From Phenylobacterium sp. (GTDB lineage: Bacteria; Pseudomonadota; Alphaproteobacteria; Caulobacterales; Caulobacteraceae): 64,000 bases of DNA. The position numbers were made by a program, and so were the translations under genes. The notes under the pieces were generated by a model. It made no database searches, was not told where the DNA came from, and saw only the letters and a program-made list of their open reading frames with translations. The stretch lies in NCBI RefSeq assembly GCF_019636135.1, contig NZ_JAHBYD010000013.1, positions 1-64,000 on the forward strand, in the 5' to 3' direction. This document shows, one piece after another, positions 18,309-27,047 of the stretch (position 1 is its first letter; each line of letters opens with the position of its first letter).

Positions 18309-19907
18309 CTACTCGATCGGCAGGGCTTTGGGCTTGGCGGCGCGGAACCACCAGCCGATCAGGACCTGGGTGATGACCACGGCGGTGAACACCGAGGTGA
18401 CGACGCCGATCAGCAGGGTCCAGGCGAAGCCGCGGATCGGGCCCGACCCGAACTGGAACATGATGACGGCGGAGATGGCGCTGGTGATGTTGGCGTCCAG
18501 GATCGACACCAGCGCGCGGCTGTAGCCGTGCTCCAGCGCCATGATCGGTGTTCGCCCGGCGTGCGCCTCGTCGCGGACCCGCTCGTAGATCAGCACGTTG
18601 GCGTCGACCGCCACCGCCAATGTCAGGATCAGGCCGGCGATGCCCGGGAAGGTCAGCGTCGCCTGGGTCATCGACATGATGCCGAGGATCAGCAGCACGT
18701 TCACGATCAGGGCCAGCGCCGCGAAGACGCCGAACAGGCCGTAGGCCAGCACGATGAAGATGATGATCGCGATGCCGCCGATCACCAGCGAGATCGCCCC
18801 GGCGCGGATGGCGTCCGCCCCGAGCTCGGCCGAGACCGTCTGCTGTTCCTGGATCGTCAGCGGCGCGGGCAGCGCGCCGGCGCGGAGCAGGATCGCCAGG
18901 TTGTTGGCGCTCTCGGTCGTGAAGTTGCCGGTGATCTGGCCGTTGCCGCCGGTGATCGGGTTGATGATCGTCGGCGCCGAGATGACCTTGTTGTCGAGCA
19001 CGATGGCGAAGCGCTTGCCGACGTTGGCGCTGGTCGCCTCGCCGAACTTCTTCGCGCCGACCCCGTTGAAGCGGAAGGTCACGACCGGGCGCCCGGTCTG
19101 CTGGTCGAAGGCGGAGCCGGCGTCGGTCAGCATCTCGCCGGTGACCAGGGCGCGGCGCTTCACCACATAGAACGGCGCGAGGTCGTCGCCGGGCACGAGC
19201 ATGGTCCCCGGCGGAACGCGGCCCGACTGCGCGGCGGCGAGGTCGGCGGTCTCGTCGACCATCTGGAAGGTCAGCTTCGCGGTCTGGCCGACGATGGCCT
19301 GCAACTTCTTCGGGTCGCTCTCGCCCGGCGCGGCGATGGAGATGCGGTTCGCGCCCTGGCGGCGGATATCCGGCTCCTTGGTGCCCAGTTCGTCGATCCG
19401 GCGGCGGATCACCTCGATGGACTGGTCCACGGACTTGGCCGCCTGGGCCTGCAGGGCCTGGCTGACGAAGGCGATGCGGATGCGCTGGTCGCCTTCCACG
19501 CTGATGGTCACGTCGCGGCCGCCCGCGGCGCCCGCAAGCGGCGCGCCCAGGGTCTTGCGCAGCGCCCGGGCGGCGGCGTCGACCTGGGCCGGGTCGGTGA
19601 TGCGGACCACGACCTCGCCGTTCACGACGCCCAGGCCGCTGAACTGGATCTCGGCGTTGCGCAGTTCGGTGCGCGCGTCCTCGGTCAGGTTCGTCAGCCG
19701 CTCGGCGCGCAGCGCCTGGGTGTCCACCTCGTAGAGCAGGTACGACCCGCCCTGCAGGTCGAGGCCCAGGTTCAGGACCTGCCTGGGCATGAACGCCGGC
19801 AGGCTGTCGCGCGCGCTGGCCGGCAGCACGTTCGGGAGCGTGAAGAAGATCCCGTAGAGCGTCGCCAGGACGACGAGGACGATCTTCCAGCGGGCTACTT
19901 TGATCAT
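18309..19907 (-). CDS. secD: Protein translocase subunit SecD
   Basis: A 532 aa partner of SecF. I start at 19907 (MIKVARWKIVLVVLATLYG) where the first membrane helix begins; the longer frame to 20363 runs through yajC out of frame. LNLGLDLQGGSYLLYEVD (about 46-63) is the SecD signature, the large periplasmic P1 domain follows, and the C-terminal helix bundle contains VDANVLIYERVRDE. It starts 11 bp after yajC and runs into secF, so the three form an operon. Confidence 0.96.
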   Translation of the reverse strand: MIKVARWKIVLVVLATLYGIFFTLPNVLPASARDSLPAFMPRQVLNLGLDLQGGSYLLYEVDTQALRAERLTNLTEDARTELRNAEIQFSGLGVVNGEVVVRITDPAQVDAAARALRKTLGAPLAGAAGGRDVTISVEGDQRIRIAFVSQALQAQAAKSVDQSIEVIRRRIDELGTKEPDIRRQGANRISIAAPGESDPKKLQAIVGQTAKLTFQMVDETADLAAAQSGRVPPGTMLVPGDDLAPFYVVKRRALVTGEMLTDAGSAFDQQTGRPVVTFRFNGVGAKKFGEATSANVGKRFAIVLDNKVISAPTIINPITGGNGQITGNFTTESANNLAILLRAGALPAPLTIQEQQTVSAELGADAIRAGAISLVIGGIAIIIFIVLAYGLFGVFAALALIVNVLLILGIMSMTQATLTFPGIAGLILTLAVAVDANVLIYERVRDEAHAGRTPIMALEHGYSRALVSILDANITSAISAVIMFQFGSGPIRGFAWTLLIGVVTSVFTAVVITQVLIGWWFRAAKPKALPIE

Positions 19908-19918
19908 CGGAAGGCTGC

Positions 19919-20224
19919 TTAGGCCTTGGAATCGTTGGCCGGAGCCGGTTCGCCGCGGCTGCGGACATCCTGGATCATGCCCTTCACCACCTTCACGGTG
20001 ACGCCGCTGGCGATCTCCAGGCCGACTTCCTTGTCCTCGACGCGGACGATCTTGCCGATCAGGCCCGACGAGAGCACGACCTGGTCGCCACGCTTCAGGC
20101 CGCCCAGCATCGCCTGATGCTGCTTCATCCGGCGCTGCTGCGGGCGGATCATCAGGAAGTAGAACAGCACGATCAGCAGGATCGGCATGCCGATGACCTG
20201 GATCAGGGCATTGGGGTCGTTCAT
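19919..20224 (-). CDS. yajC: Preprotein translocase subunit YajC
   Basis: A 101 aa single-pass membrane protein and first gene of the yajC-secD-secF operon. I start at 20224 (MNDPNALIQ). The helix VIGMPILLIVLFYFLMIRPQ is followed by QRRMKQHQAMLGGLKRGDQV and SGLIGKIVRVEDKEVGLEI, the complete YajC signature. It associates with SecDF. Confidence 0.95.
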   Translation of the reverse strand: MNDPNALIQVIGMPILLIVLFYFLMIRPQQRRMKQHQAMLGGLKRGDQVVLSSGLIGKIVRVEDKEVGLEIASGVTVKVVKGMIQDVRSRGEPAPANDSKA

Positions 20225-20334
20225 CTCGTCTCCGGAAAGGTGGCCCTGGGTACGGCCGGAAATCGGGTCGGCGGAAGCTATTCGCAAGGACCTGCTTTTG
20301 CAATGGAACCGGCCACAGTGTTAGGCAGCGGCCG

Positions 20335-21174
20335 ATGGACGCCGATCTCAAGCCTGTTCTCACCCGTATCGCCGAGGCCCTGGAGCGGCTCGCCCCGCCC
20401 GCCCCCGCGGCCGCGCGTTTCGACGGCGCGCGCCTCTTCCGCCACGACCCGGCGACCGGCGCCTTCCACCCGGCGCCGGACTATCCGCTGGCGCTGGAGA
20501 GCCTGGTCGGCGTCGAGCGCCAGAAGGACCGGTTCCTCGAGAACCTGCAGCGCTTCGCCGCGGGCCTGCCCTCCAACCACGCGCTGCTCTGGGGCGTGCG
20601 CGGCACGGGCAAGAGCTCGCTGGCCAAGGCGGCGTTCATGGCGGTGGCCGCCGACGCGCCGGACCTGAAGCTGGTCGAGGTCGACCGCGACGAGGTCGTC
20701 ACCCTGCCCGCCCTCTTCGACGTCCTGCGCGGACGCGCCGAGCGGTTCCTGGTGCTCTGCGACGACCTCTCGTTCGAGGAGGGCGCGGCGGCGGCCAAGG
20801 CGCTGAAGTCGGCCCTGGAGGGCGGCGTCTCGGGCCCACCGGCCAACGTGCTGTTCGTCGCCACATCGAACCGCCGCCACCTGATGCCGCGCGGCCACCA
20901 GGAGGATCGCGGCCTCGTCGCCGCCGCCGAGGACGCCGAGGAGGAGGTCAGCGTCTCGGACCGCTTCGGCCTCTGGATCGGCTTCCCGCCGATGGACCAG
21001 CCGACCTACCTCGCCGCCGTCGGCGCCTATGCCGCCCGGTTCGGCCTGGAGACGTCCGACCTGGACCGCCGCGCCCTGCAATGGGCCCAGCTCCGGGGCG
21101 CCCGCTCGGGCCGCGTCGCCTGGCAGTTCATCCGCGACCTGGCCGGCGAACTCGGCAAGCCCCTGCCCCTCTAG
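20335..21174 (+). CDS. DUF815 family AAA ATP-binding protein
   Basis: A 279 aa predicted ATPase of the DUF815 family. Walker A is LLWGVRGTGKSSLAKA (about residues 84-99) and Walker B RFLVLCDDLSFEEG. The downstream signature is VLFVATSNRRHLMPR with a C-terminal lid domain ending in LRGARSGRVAWQFIRDLAGE. Such genes commonly lie next to yajC-secDF in alphaproteobacteria, here divergent from yajC by 110 bp. Its cellular role is unknown. Confidence 0.92.
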   Translation: MDADLKPVLTRIAEALERLAPPAPAAARFDGARLFRHDPATGAFHPAPDYPLALESLVGVERQKDRFLENLQRFAAGLPSNHALLWGVRGTGKSSLAKAAFMAVAADAPDLKLVEVDRDEVVTLPALFDVLRGRAERFLVLCDDLSFEEGAAAAKALKSALEGGVSGPPANVLFVATSNRRHLMPRGHQEDRGLVAAAEDAEEEVSVSDRFGLWIGFPPMDQPTYLAAVGAYAARFGLETSDLDRRALQWAQLRGARSGRVAWQFIRDLAGELGKPLPL

Positions 21175-21181
21175 GCGCAAA

Positions 21182-21206
21182 GAAAAAGGCCGGCGGAACG
21201 CCGGCC
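21182..21206 (-). terminator. Rho-independent terminator of the cold shock gene
   Basis: A perfect stem GGCCGGCG-GAA-CGCCGGCC. On the minus strand it is followed by TTTTTCT, so it terminates the csp transcript. On the plus strand it may also help end the DUF815 transcript, but the following bases there are less T-rich. Confidence 0.85.
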
Positions 21207-21230
21207 TCTTCCCCGTTCGATCCGTGGGCT

Positions 21231-21440
21231 TCAGGCGCTCTGAAGCTGGCCGGCCGACATCTTGCCGCTGCGCTTGTCGCGCTCGAGCTCGAAGCTGACC
21301 TTCTGGCCTTCGTTCAGGCCGGCCATGCCGGCGCGCTCGACGGCCGAGATGTGGACGAACACGTCCTGACCGCCGTCCTCAGGCTGGATGAAGCCGAAAC
21401 CCTTGGTGGCGTTGAACCACTTCACGGTGCCTACTGCCAT
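21231..21440 (-). CDS. Cold shock protein (CspA family)
   Basis: A 69 aa single cold-shock-domain protein. Start at 21440 ([18 protein letters not shown]) gives the exact family N-terminus and has GGAAAGGGAAC upstream; 19 in-frame upstream codons are leader. RNP1 KGFGFI and RNP2 VFVHIS are intact, and the chain ends in the usual lengths for the family. It binds single-stranded nucleic acid and acts as RNA chaperone. Confidence 0.96.
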   Translation of the reverse strand: MAVGTVKWFNATKGFGFIQPEDGGQDVFVHISAVERAGMAGLNEGQKVSFELERDKRSGKMSAGQLQSA

Positions 21441-21736
21441 TTTTGTTCCCTTTCCGGGGTGCAAATATTTTGCGCCATGTGCCGACGCTTGCATCAAATT
21501 CTCGGAGAGGGTCGTGGGGGAATTCCGTATCGGATCTCTGAAAAATCCGGACCGGAAATCTCGCGAGCCAGTGCGATATTCGAGCGTGAGACCATACGGT
21601 ATTCCTGGCTCAGGGCAAGGATTTCGTCCGAATTATTGCCCGGGCAGGCGACAGGAGCGTGAATTAACTCTAGAATACGCGCTTGCCTGCGACGCGCCCG
21701 GTGTGGCCCGACGCCACGACCCGATGGAGCTTCCCG
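21441..21736. other. Divergent leader region of csp and DUF2188 genes
   Basis: This 296 bp gap is less GC-rich than its surroundings. It holds the inverted repeat GCAAA-TAT-TTTGC at 21461-21473, just upstream of the csp ribosome binding site in its untranslated leader. Long structured leaders are usual for cold shock genes. I cannot call exact promoters. Confidence 0.55.
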
Positions 21737-21946
21737 ATGCGCAATGGTCCGGACCGTGACGTGATCACGGTGGTCCGCCACCCCTCCGGCTGGGCTGTCG
21801 AACACGGCGGCGAAGTCAGCGACGTGACGGCCAACAAGGAAGAGGCGAAGGCCGCCGCCAACAAGCACGCCCGCGCCGCGATGGACGCCGGCCGCCCCTG
21901 CATCGTGCGCGTCTTCGGCGAGCACGGCTTCTTCACCGCGGCCTAG
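21737..21946 (+). CDS. DUF2188 domain protein
   Basis: A 69 aa protein starting at 21737, with an AGGAG-like GGAGC site upstream. Its pattern DVITVVRHPSGWAVEHGGE followed by KEEAKAAANKHAR and a short C-terminal strand is the DUF2188 fold: a beta-hairpin and helix found as single small proteins. Function is unknown. It lies 5 bp before another small gene with which it is probably co-transcribed. Confidence 0.78.
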   Translation: MRNGPDRDVITVVRHPSGWAVEHGGEVSDVTANKEEAKAAANKHARAAMDAGRPCIVRVFGEHGFFTAA

Positions 21947-21951
21947 GCCCG

Positions 21952-22203
21952 ATGCCCGCGCAGCCCCCCCGCCGCAAGCCGCCCGGCCCTCACTTCCGCG
22001 CGCAGATCGAGGCCGCCGAGGCCGAAGGCGTGGCGAGGGAGCACATGACGCTGCGCCTCACCATGGCCGATGTCGCGAACCTGAAGCGCGACCGCGAACT
22101 CCCGGTGACGGACATCAGCTTCGCGGACGGCGTCATGCGGTATCTCGGCGTGAAGGTCGAACAGGGCGGCGTGGCCGAGAGCGTCCTCGACCGCGGCGCC
22201 TGA
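21952..22203 (+). CDS. Small protein of unknown function
   Basis: An 83 aa protein, begins MPAQPPRRKPPGPHFRAQIE and has a central THMTLRL-like segment (EHMTLRLTMADVANLKRDR). The mixture of a proline-arginine start and a possible ribbon-helix-like pattern is not enough to assign a family. It follows the DUF2188 gene by 5 bp and is convergent with dipM. Confidence 0.6.
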   Translation: MPAQPPRRKPPGPHFRAQIEAAEAEGVAREHMTLRLTMADVANLKRDRELPVTDISFADGVMRYLGVKVEQGGVAESVLDRGA

Positions 22204-22209
22204 CGCCGC

Positions 22210-23985
22210 CTACTGGGGCAGCACCAGCGTCGGGTTGACCGGCCGCGCCCGCTCCTGCGGGGTCGGCGCATAGCGGACCTCGAAGTGCAGTTGCGGCTCG
22301 GACACGCCTCCGGACGAGCCCGCCTGGCCGATCTGCTGGCCCTGCTCGACCTTCTGCTGCATGCGCACGTCCACGCGGCCCATGTGGCCGTAGGCCGTGA
22401 CCCACCCGTCGGCATGCTTCACCAGCACGAGATTGCCGAAGCCCGGCACCTGGTCGCCGGCGTAGACCACGTCGCCCGCCGCGGCGGCGCGCACCGGCTC
22501 GCCCGCCGGCGTACGGATGTTGATGCCGTCGTTGCGCTGGCCGCCGCCACGGTCGCCGAAGCCCGAGATCATGTCGCGGCCGTTGACCGGCCAGGCGAAC
22601 AGCCCGCGGCCCATCTGCATGATCTGGGCGTCGCTGACCTGCGGGCTGGCGGTGGGCGCGCCGACCGGCGGGCCCGAGGGGCGGTAAGGCTGCGGCGCGC
22701 TGGGCAGCACGACCGGCGGCCGCGGCGCCGAGCGCGGCGGCGGCAGGGTCTGGCCCGTCGGCGGCGGCGTGTCGAACGACGACGGCGGGCGCTGAGGCGA
22801 CGGAACCTCGATCGACGACGCGGGACGCTGCGGCGACGTGGTGGTGGCGCGCGGCGGCGTGGGGTTGCTCGCTTCGATGGGGCCGCGGTCGCGGTAGCCG
22901 GCCGGCAGGCGCAGCTTGCGCCCCGGGCCGATGGCGGCGCCGCGCGCCAGGCCGTTGGCGGCGCGCAGCTTGTCGACGGTGGTGGAGAACCGCTGGGCGA
23001 CCTTGGCCAGCGTGTCGCCGCGCTCCACCACATAGGCCTTGGCCGTGCCGCCCGGCCCGTGGATCGTCTGGCCCGGCTGCAGCCGGTAGGGCTGCTTCAG
23101 CTTGTTGAGCCTGGCGAGTTCGGAGACCGACGAGTCCAGTCGTCCGGCGATCCCCTCCAGCGTGTCGCCCTTGCGGACGCGATAGGACTTCCCGGGGGTG
23201 TCGATGTTCACGACCCGGCCCGTGACGTCCAGCGCCCCGCCCGAGGACGAGGCGGGCGGGACCGTCACGCGCTCGGCCTCGCGCTCGCGGCGCGGCGGGG
23301 GCGAGTTGCGCGGCGGCGTGGCGACGACCTGCTCCTCGGGCGCGGCGGCCTCTTCCGCGGAGGCGGCGCCGGGAATCTTCAGCGTCTGGCCGGCGGCGAT
23401 GGACGACCCCCGCAGGCCGTTGGCGCGCCGCAGGTCCTCGACGCCGACGCCGAAGCGGTTGGCCAGCGCGAAGAGGGTGTCGCCCGACTTCACCGTGTAG
23501 GTCCCGGCCGCGGCCTTCGCGGTCTTCGTTCCGCCGGCGGCCTTCGAAGCGGGCGCCGGGGCCTTGGCCTTGGGGTTCTTCAGCACCTGGCCCGGCTGCA
23601 GCCGGTAGGGCTGCTTCAGGCCGTTGGCCTTGGCCAGGTCGTCCATGCCGACCCCGAGCCGGCTCGAGATCGCGGCCAGGGTGTCGCCGCTGCGCACGGT
23701 GTAGGTCGCCGCGGGCGCCGTGGCCGCGGGTTTCCGCGTCCGCGCGAAGGCGTCCACCGCGGGCGGTTCGAACGCCAGCACGGGCGCGCGGTCGATCGCG
23801 GCCACCGCGGCGCTCTGGGCGGGCGGCGCGGTTTCCACCGACACGGCCGGCGCGAGCGCGACCGGTCGCCCGGGCGGCGGGATCGCCACGGTCGGCGCGA
23901 AGGCGAAGTCGTTGGCGGTGGCGCACGCCGTCAGGGCCGAACCGGCCAGGAGGATCAGGACCGTGCGTCCGAAGTTGTAGGTCAT
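22210..23985 (-). CDS. dipM: DipM-type LysM/LytM cell division envelope factor
   Basis: A 591 aa lipoprotein-like envelope protein. I start at 23985 (MTYNFGRTVLILLAGSALTA, then Cys) because the signal peptide begins there. Four LysM repeats start near residues 94 (TYTVRSGDTL), 161 (TYTVKSGDTL), 266 (SYRVRKGDTL) and 317 (AYVVERGDTL), then a Pro-rich linker, then a LytM/M23 domain (about 485-591). Its zinc site is degenerate: the usual HxGxD reads NDGIN and the usual HxH reads QLH. Known in Caulobacter: DipM controls cell separation by regulating other amidases and lytic enzymes rather than cutting itself. The position next to pcm, surE and serS agrees. Confidence 0.92.
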   Translation of the reverse strand: MTYNFGRTVLILLAGSALTACATANDFAFAPTVAIPPPGRPVALAPAVSVETAPPAQSAAVAAIDRAPVLAFEPPAVDAFARTRKPAATAPAATYTVRSGDTLAAISSRLGVGMDDLAKANGLKQPYRLQPGQVLKNPKAKAPAPASKAAGGTKTAKAAAGTYTVKSGDTLFALANRFGVGVEDLRRANGLRGSSIAAGQTLKIPGAASAEEAAAPEEQVVATPPRNSPPPRREREAERVTVPPASSSGGALDVTGRVVNIDTPGKSYRVRKGDTLEGIAGRLDSSVSELARLNKLKQPYRLQPGQTIHGPGGTAKAYVVERGDTLAKVAQRFSTTVDKLRAANGLARGAAIGPGRKLRLPAGYRDRGPIEASNPTPPRATTTSPQRPASSIEVPSPQRPPSSFDTPPPTGQTLPPPRSAPRPPVVLPSAPQPYRPSGPPVGAPTASPQVSDAQIMQMGRGLFAWPVNGRDMISGFGDRGGGQRNDGINIRTPAGEPVRAAAAGDVVYAGDQVPGFGNLVLVKHADGWVTAYGHMGRVDVRMQQKVEQGQQIGQAGSSGGVSEPQLHFEVRYAPTPQERARPVNPTLVLPQ

Positions 23986-24085
23986 CGCCGCTCCGGGGGG
24001 CTTGTCGAGAATCATCGGGGCGTGGAGGTGGGATGATGGCGGCGAGCCGGCGCCCCCGCCAACCCCCGCCCACAACACGAAAAGG

Positions 24086-24742
24086 TCAGAGCTCCCTGGC
24101 GACACCGTCCAGGAGAGGCACGAACCGCACGTCGATCAGGTCCTCGATCTCATACCCGCCCTTCCCGTCGCCCGTGTAGCGACGCAGCGTCTGGACAGGC
24201 CCCTTCCCGATCGGCGCCACCAGGATCCCGGTGGGCTTCAGTTGCGAAAGCAGAGCCTTGGGCTCACCTGGCGCCGCCGCTGTGACCATAATGCGGTCGA
24301 AAGGCGCCTGTTCGGGCCACCCCTCGCCGCCGTCGCCGAACTTCGTGATCACGTTGGTCAGGCCCAGGTCCTTGAACCGGCCCTCGGCCTCCTGCTTCAG
24401 CGTCCGGTAGCGCTCGACTGTGTAGACCAGGCGCGCCAGCTTCGAGAGGATCGTCGTCTGGTAGCCCGAGCCGGTGCCGATCTCCAGGATGCGGTCGCGC
24501 TTGTCGATCTTCAGCGCCTGGGTCATCAGGCCCACGATGAACGGCTGGCTGATGGTCTGGCCGCAGGCGATAGGCAGCGCGGAGTCCTCGAACGCCCGCT
24601 CCTTGAAGAGCTCCTGGGTGAAGATCTGCCGCGGCGTGGATTCGATCGCGCCCAGCACCTTGGCCTCGGTCACGCCCTGGCTGCGCAGCGCCAGGATCAG
24701 GCGCGCCATCTGGGTTTCGGGCGTGTCGGCGGGTTCGGACAT
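24086..24742 (-). CDS. pcm: Protein-L-isoaspartate O-methyltransferase
   Basis: A 218 aa SAM-dependent enzyme that repairs isoaspartyl residues in damaged proteins. It has the motif I segment RILEIGTGSGYQTTILSKL (about residues 75-93), preceded by QTISQPFIVGLMTQ, and the motif FDRIMVTAAAPGEPKALLSQL later on. It lies one base after the surE stop, so translation is probably coupled. Confidence 0.95.
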   Translation of the reverse strand: MSEPADTPETQMARLILALRSQGVTEAKVLGAIESTPRQIFTQELFKERAFEDSALPIACGQTISQPFIVGLMTQALKIDKRDRILEIGTGSGYQTTILSKLARLVYTVERYRTLKQEAEGRFKDLGLTNVITKFGDGGEGWPEQAPFDRIMVTAAAPGEPKALLSQLKPTGILVAPIGKGPVQTLRRYTGDGKGGYEIEDLIDVRFVPLLDGVAREL

Positions 24743-24743
24743 C

Positions 24744-25517
24744 TCAGGCCTTGGGCGGAACGCCGCCGAGGCGCCCCTTCAGGTCGTGGACCGTGGTCTG
24801 GTGAGTCAGGTCGATATGCAACGGGGTGACCGATATCTTGCCATCGTAAAGCGCGCGCAGGTCGGTGCCCTCGGGGGGGCTGGAGCGCAACTGCCTGAAT
24901 CCGACCCAGTAATAGTCGCGGCCGCGAAGGTCGGTCCGCTTCTCGTTGTGGCGGATGTGGAAGTCGCGGAAGCCCTGCCGGGTGACCTCGACCTCCCTGA
25001 TGCGGTCGACTGGCCCGTTCGGGAAGTTGATGTTCAGCACCACCTCGGCGGGCCAGCCCAGCTCGACCAGCTTCTTGACGATGCCCGGCCCGAAGGTCTC
25101 GGCCGCCTCGAAGCTGGTCCCTTCCTCGTAGAAGCCCATCTGCGACAGCGCGATGGAGGGCACGCCCAGCGCCATGCCCTCGATGGCGCCCGCCACCGTG
25201 CCCGACATGGTCACGTCCTCGGCCAGGTTCGCGCCGCGGTTCACGCCGGACAGCACCAGGTCGGGCCTGGGACCCGGCACCAGGTCGTTCACGCCCAGCA
25301 TCACGCAGTCGGTCGGCGTGCCGGTGGTGGCGAACCGCCGCTCGGAGAGCTGCCGGACGCGGATCGGGTCGGCGAGGGTCAGCGCGCGGCTGGCGCCCGA
25401 CTGCTCGTACTCCGGCGCCACGACCCAGACGTCGTCCGACAGCACCGCGGCGATCCGCTCCAGGGCCGCCAGGCCGTCGGCATGGATGCCGTCGTCGTTG
25501 GTGATGAGGATCCTCAT
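24744..25517 (-). CDS. surE: 5'/3'-nucleotidase SurE
   Basis: A 257 aa metal-dependent nucleotide phosphatase. [16 protein letters not shown] is the universal N-terminus with the metal-binding DD pair at residues 8-9; therefore I prefer the ATG at 25517 over one three codons upstream at 25526. [20 protein letters not shown] (about 90-109) holds the other active-site residues. The ribosome binding site for the chosen start, GGGGAGGG, lies inside the palindromic repeat that begins at 25525. Confidence 0.95.
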   Translation of the reverse strand: MRILITNDDGIHADGLAALERIAAVLSDDVWVVAPEYEQSGASRALTLADPIRVRQLSERRFATTGTPTDCVMLGVNDLVPGPRPDLVLSGVNRGANLAEDVTMSGTVAGAIEGMALGVPSIALSQMGFYEEGTSFEAAETFGPGIVKKLVELGWPAEVVLNINFPNGPVDRIREVEVTRQGFRDFHIRHNEKRTDLRGRDYYWVGFRQLRSSPPEGTDLRALYDGKISVTPLHIDLTHQTTVHDLKGRLGGVPPKA

Positions 25518-25542
25518 CAGCGACATCCCTCCCCTTCAGGGG
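25518..25542 (-). promoter_or_regulatory. Ribosome binding site of surE supplied by a palindromic repeat
   Basis: On the minus strand the repeat hairpin arm GGGGAGGG ends about 9 bases before the surE ATG at 25517. When the hairpin forms in RNA, the same bases are paired, so it may limit ribosome access. Confidence 0.6.
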
Positions 25543-25654
25543 AGGGACAGGCGCCGCAGGCGCCAGGGTGGGGAAACCGGGCAACGGCGGGGAGGATCGA
25601 GGTCTCCCCACCCTGACCGCTTCGCGGTCCGTCCCTCCCCTGAAGGGGAGGGAT
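25525..25654. repeat. Paired palindromic repeat arms (L and R) between serS and surE
   Basis: Left arm 25525-25578 and right arm 25602-25654 are inverted copies separated by 23 bases. Left second hairpin is GGCGCC-GCA-GGCGCC; right second hairpin is GACCGC-TTC-GCGGTC. This is the same pair as around the DUF559 gene, but with no gene inside. The whole unit could form one large cruciform. Confidence 0.93.
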
Positions 25655-25656
25655 AA

Positions 25657-26937
25657 TCATGCCTTCCCTCCGATATGCGTGATGCCCGGCAGATAGGGGT
25701 GCAGCGCCTGGGGGATGGCGATGCGGCCGCCCTCGTCCTGGTAGTTCTCCATGATCGCCACCAGCGTGCGGCCCACGGCGAGGCCAGAGCCGTTCAGCGT
25801 GTGGACGAACCGCGTGCCCTTCTCGCCGGCCTTCTTGGTGCGCGCGTCCATGCGGCGGGCCTGGAAGTCGCCGCAGTTCGAGCACGAGCTGATCTCGCGG
25901 TACTTGCCCTGGCTGGGCAGCCAGACCTCGAGGTCGTAGGTCTTGCGTGCGCCGAAGCCCATGTCGCCCGTGCAGAGCAGCATGGTCCGGAACGGCAGTT
26001 CCAGGCGCTTCAGCACCGCCTCGGCGCAGCCCACCATCCGCTCGTGCTCTTCCTCCGACTTCTCGGGGGCCACGATCGAGACCAGCTCCACCTTGTTGAA
26101 CTGGTGCTGGCGGATCATGCCGCGGGTGTCGCGGCCGCTCGCGCCGGCCTCCGAGCGGAAGCAGGGCGTCAGCGCCGTGAAGCGCAGCGGCAGCTCCTCC
26201 TCGGCCACGATCTGGTCCATCACCAGGCTGGTCAGCGGCACCTCGGCGGTGGGGATCAGCCAGCGGCCGTCGGTGGTCTGGAACAGGTCCTCGGCGAACT
26301 TCGGCAGCTTGTCGGTGCCGTAGGCCGCCGCGTCGTTGACCAGCAGCGGTGGAGCGACCTCCAGGTAGCCGTGCTCCTGCGTCTGCAGGTCCAGCATGAA
26401 CTGGCCGATGGCGCGCTCCAGCCGGGCCAACTGGCCCTTCAGCACCGTGAAGCGCGCGCCCGACATCCGCACCGCGGCCTCGAAGTCCAGAAGGCCGGCG
26501 CTCTCGCCCAGGTCGACGTGGTCCTTGGGGTTCGAGATCGCGAAGGGCTCGCCCCAGCGGCGGACCTCGACGTTGTGGTGCTCGTCGGCGCCCGCCGGCA
26601 CGTCGGGGAACGGGATGTTCGGCAGCGACGACAGCAGCGCCTTCAGCGCCTCGGCGGCCTCGCGCTCGGCCTCGGCGTGCTGCGCCTGGCCGGCCTTCAG
26701 CGCCTCGACCTGCGCCATCAGGCGCTGGGCCTCGTCCTCGTCCTTCCGGGCCTTGGCCTGGCCGATCTTCTTGGACGCCTCGTTGCGCTCGGCCTGGGCC
26801 GCCTGCCCCGCCGTCTGGGCGGCGCGCAGCTTCGCATCCAGCGCGATCGCCTCCGCCGCCTTGCCGGACGACCCCTTCGCCGCCCAGGCCTTCTCGTAAA
26901 GCTCGGGGTTCTCGCGAATGGCTCGGATGTCGTGCAT
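25657..26937 (-). CDS. serS: Seryl-tRNA synthetase
   Basis: A 426 aa class II aminoacyl-tRNA synthetase, full length. The N-terminus [18 protein letters not shown] leads into the tRNA-binding coiled coil (about residues 30-105). Catalytic motifs are visible: [20 protein letters not shown] (motif 2, about residues 250-269) and the motif 3 arginine in [18 protein letters not shown] near 386. Its stop lies just beyond the repeat pair that separates it from surE. Confidence 0.97.
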   Translation of the reverse strand: MHDIRAIRENPELYEKAWAAKGSSGKAAEAIALDAKLRAAQTAGQAAQAERNEASKKIGQAKARKDEDEAQRLMAQVEALKAGQAQHAEAEREAAEALKALLSSLPNIPFPDVPAGADEHHNVEVRRWGEPFAISNPKDHVDLGESAGLLDFEAAVRMSGARFTVLKGQLARLERAIGQFMLDLQTQEHGYLEVAPPLLVNDAAAYGTDKLPKFAEDLFQTTDGRWLIPTAEVPLTSLVMDQIVAEEELPLRFTALTPCFRSEAGASGRDTRGMIRQHQFNKVELVSIVAPEKSEEEHERMVGCAEAVLKRLELPFRTMLLCTGDMGFGARKTYDLEVWLPSQGKYREISSCSNCGDFQARRMDARTKKAGEKGTRFVHTLNGSGLAVGRTLVAIMENYQDEGGRIAIPQALHPYLPGITHIGGKA

Positions 26938-27047
26938 GGGGGTCCAGGAGGTTTGAGCGGCCCTCTCTAGTGCGCGTCGAAGGGGGCGCCAAGCTTGCCG
27001 CCCGGCCCGGGCGCCGCGATGATCACCCGTTGGCGTCGGGGGTGTGC

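Noticed and set aside
22285..24036. Long plus-strand open frame of 583 codons
   Set aside because: Antisense to dipM, with histidine/arginine-rich shadow composition and no domain.
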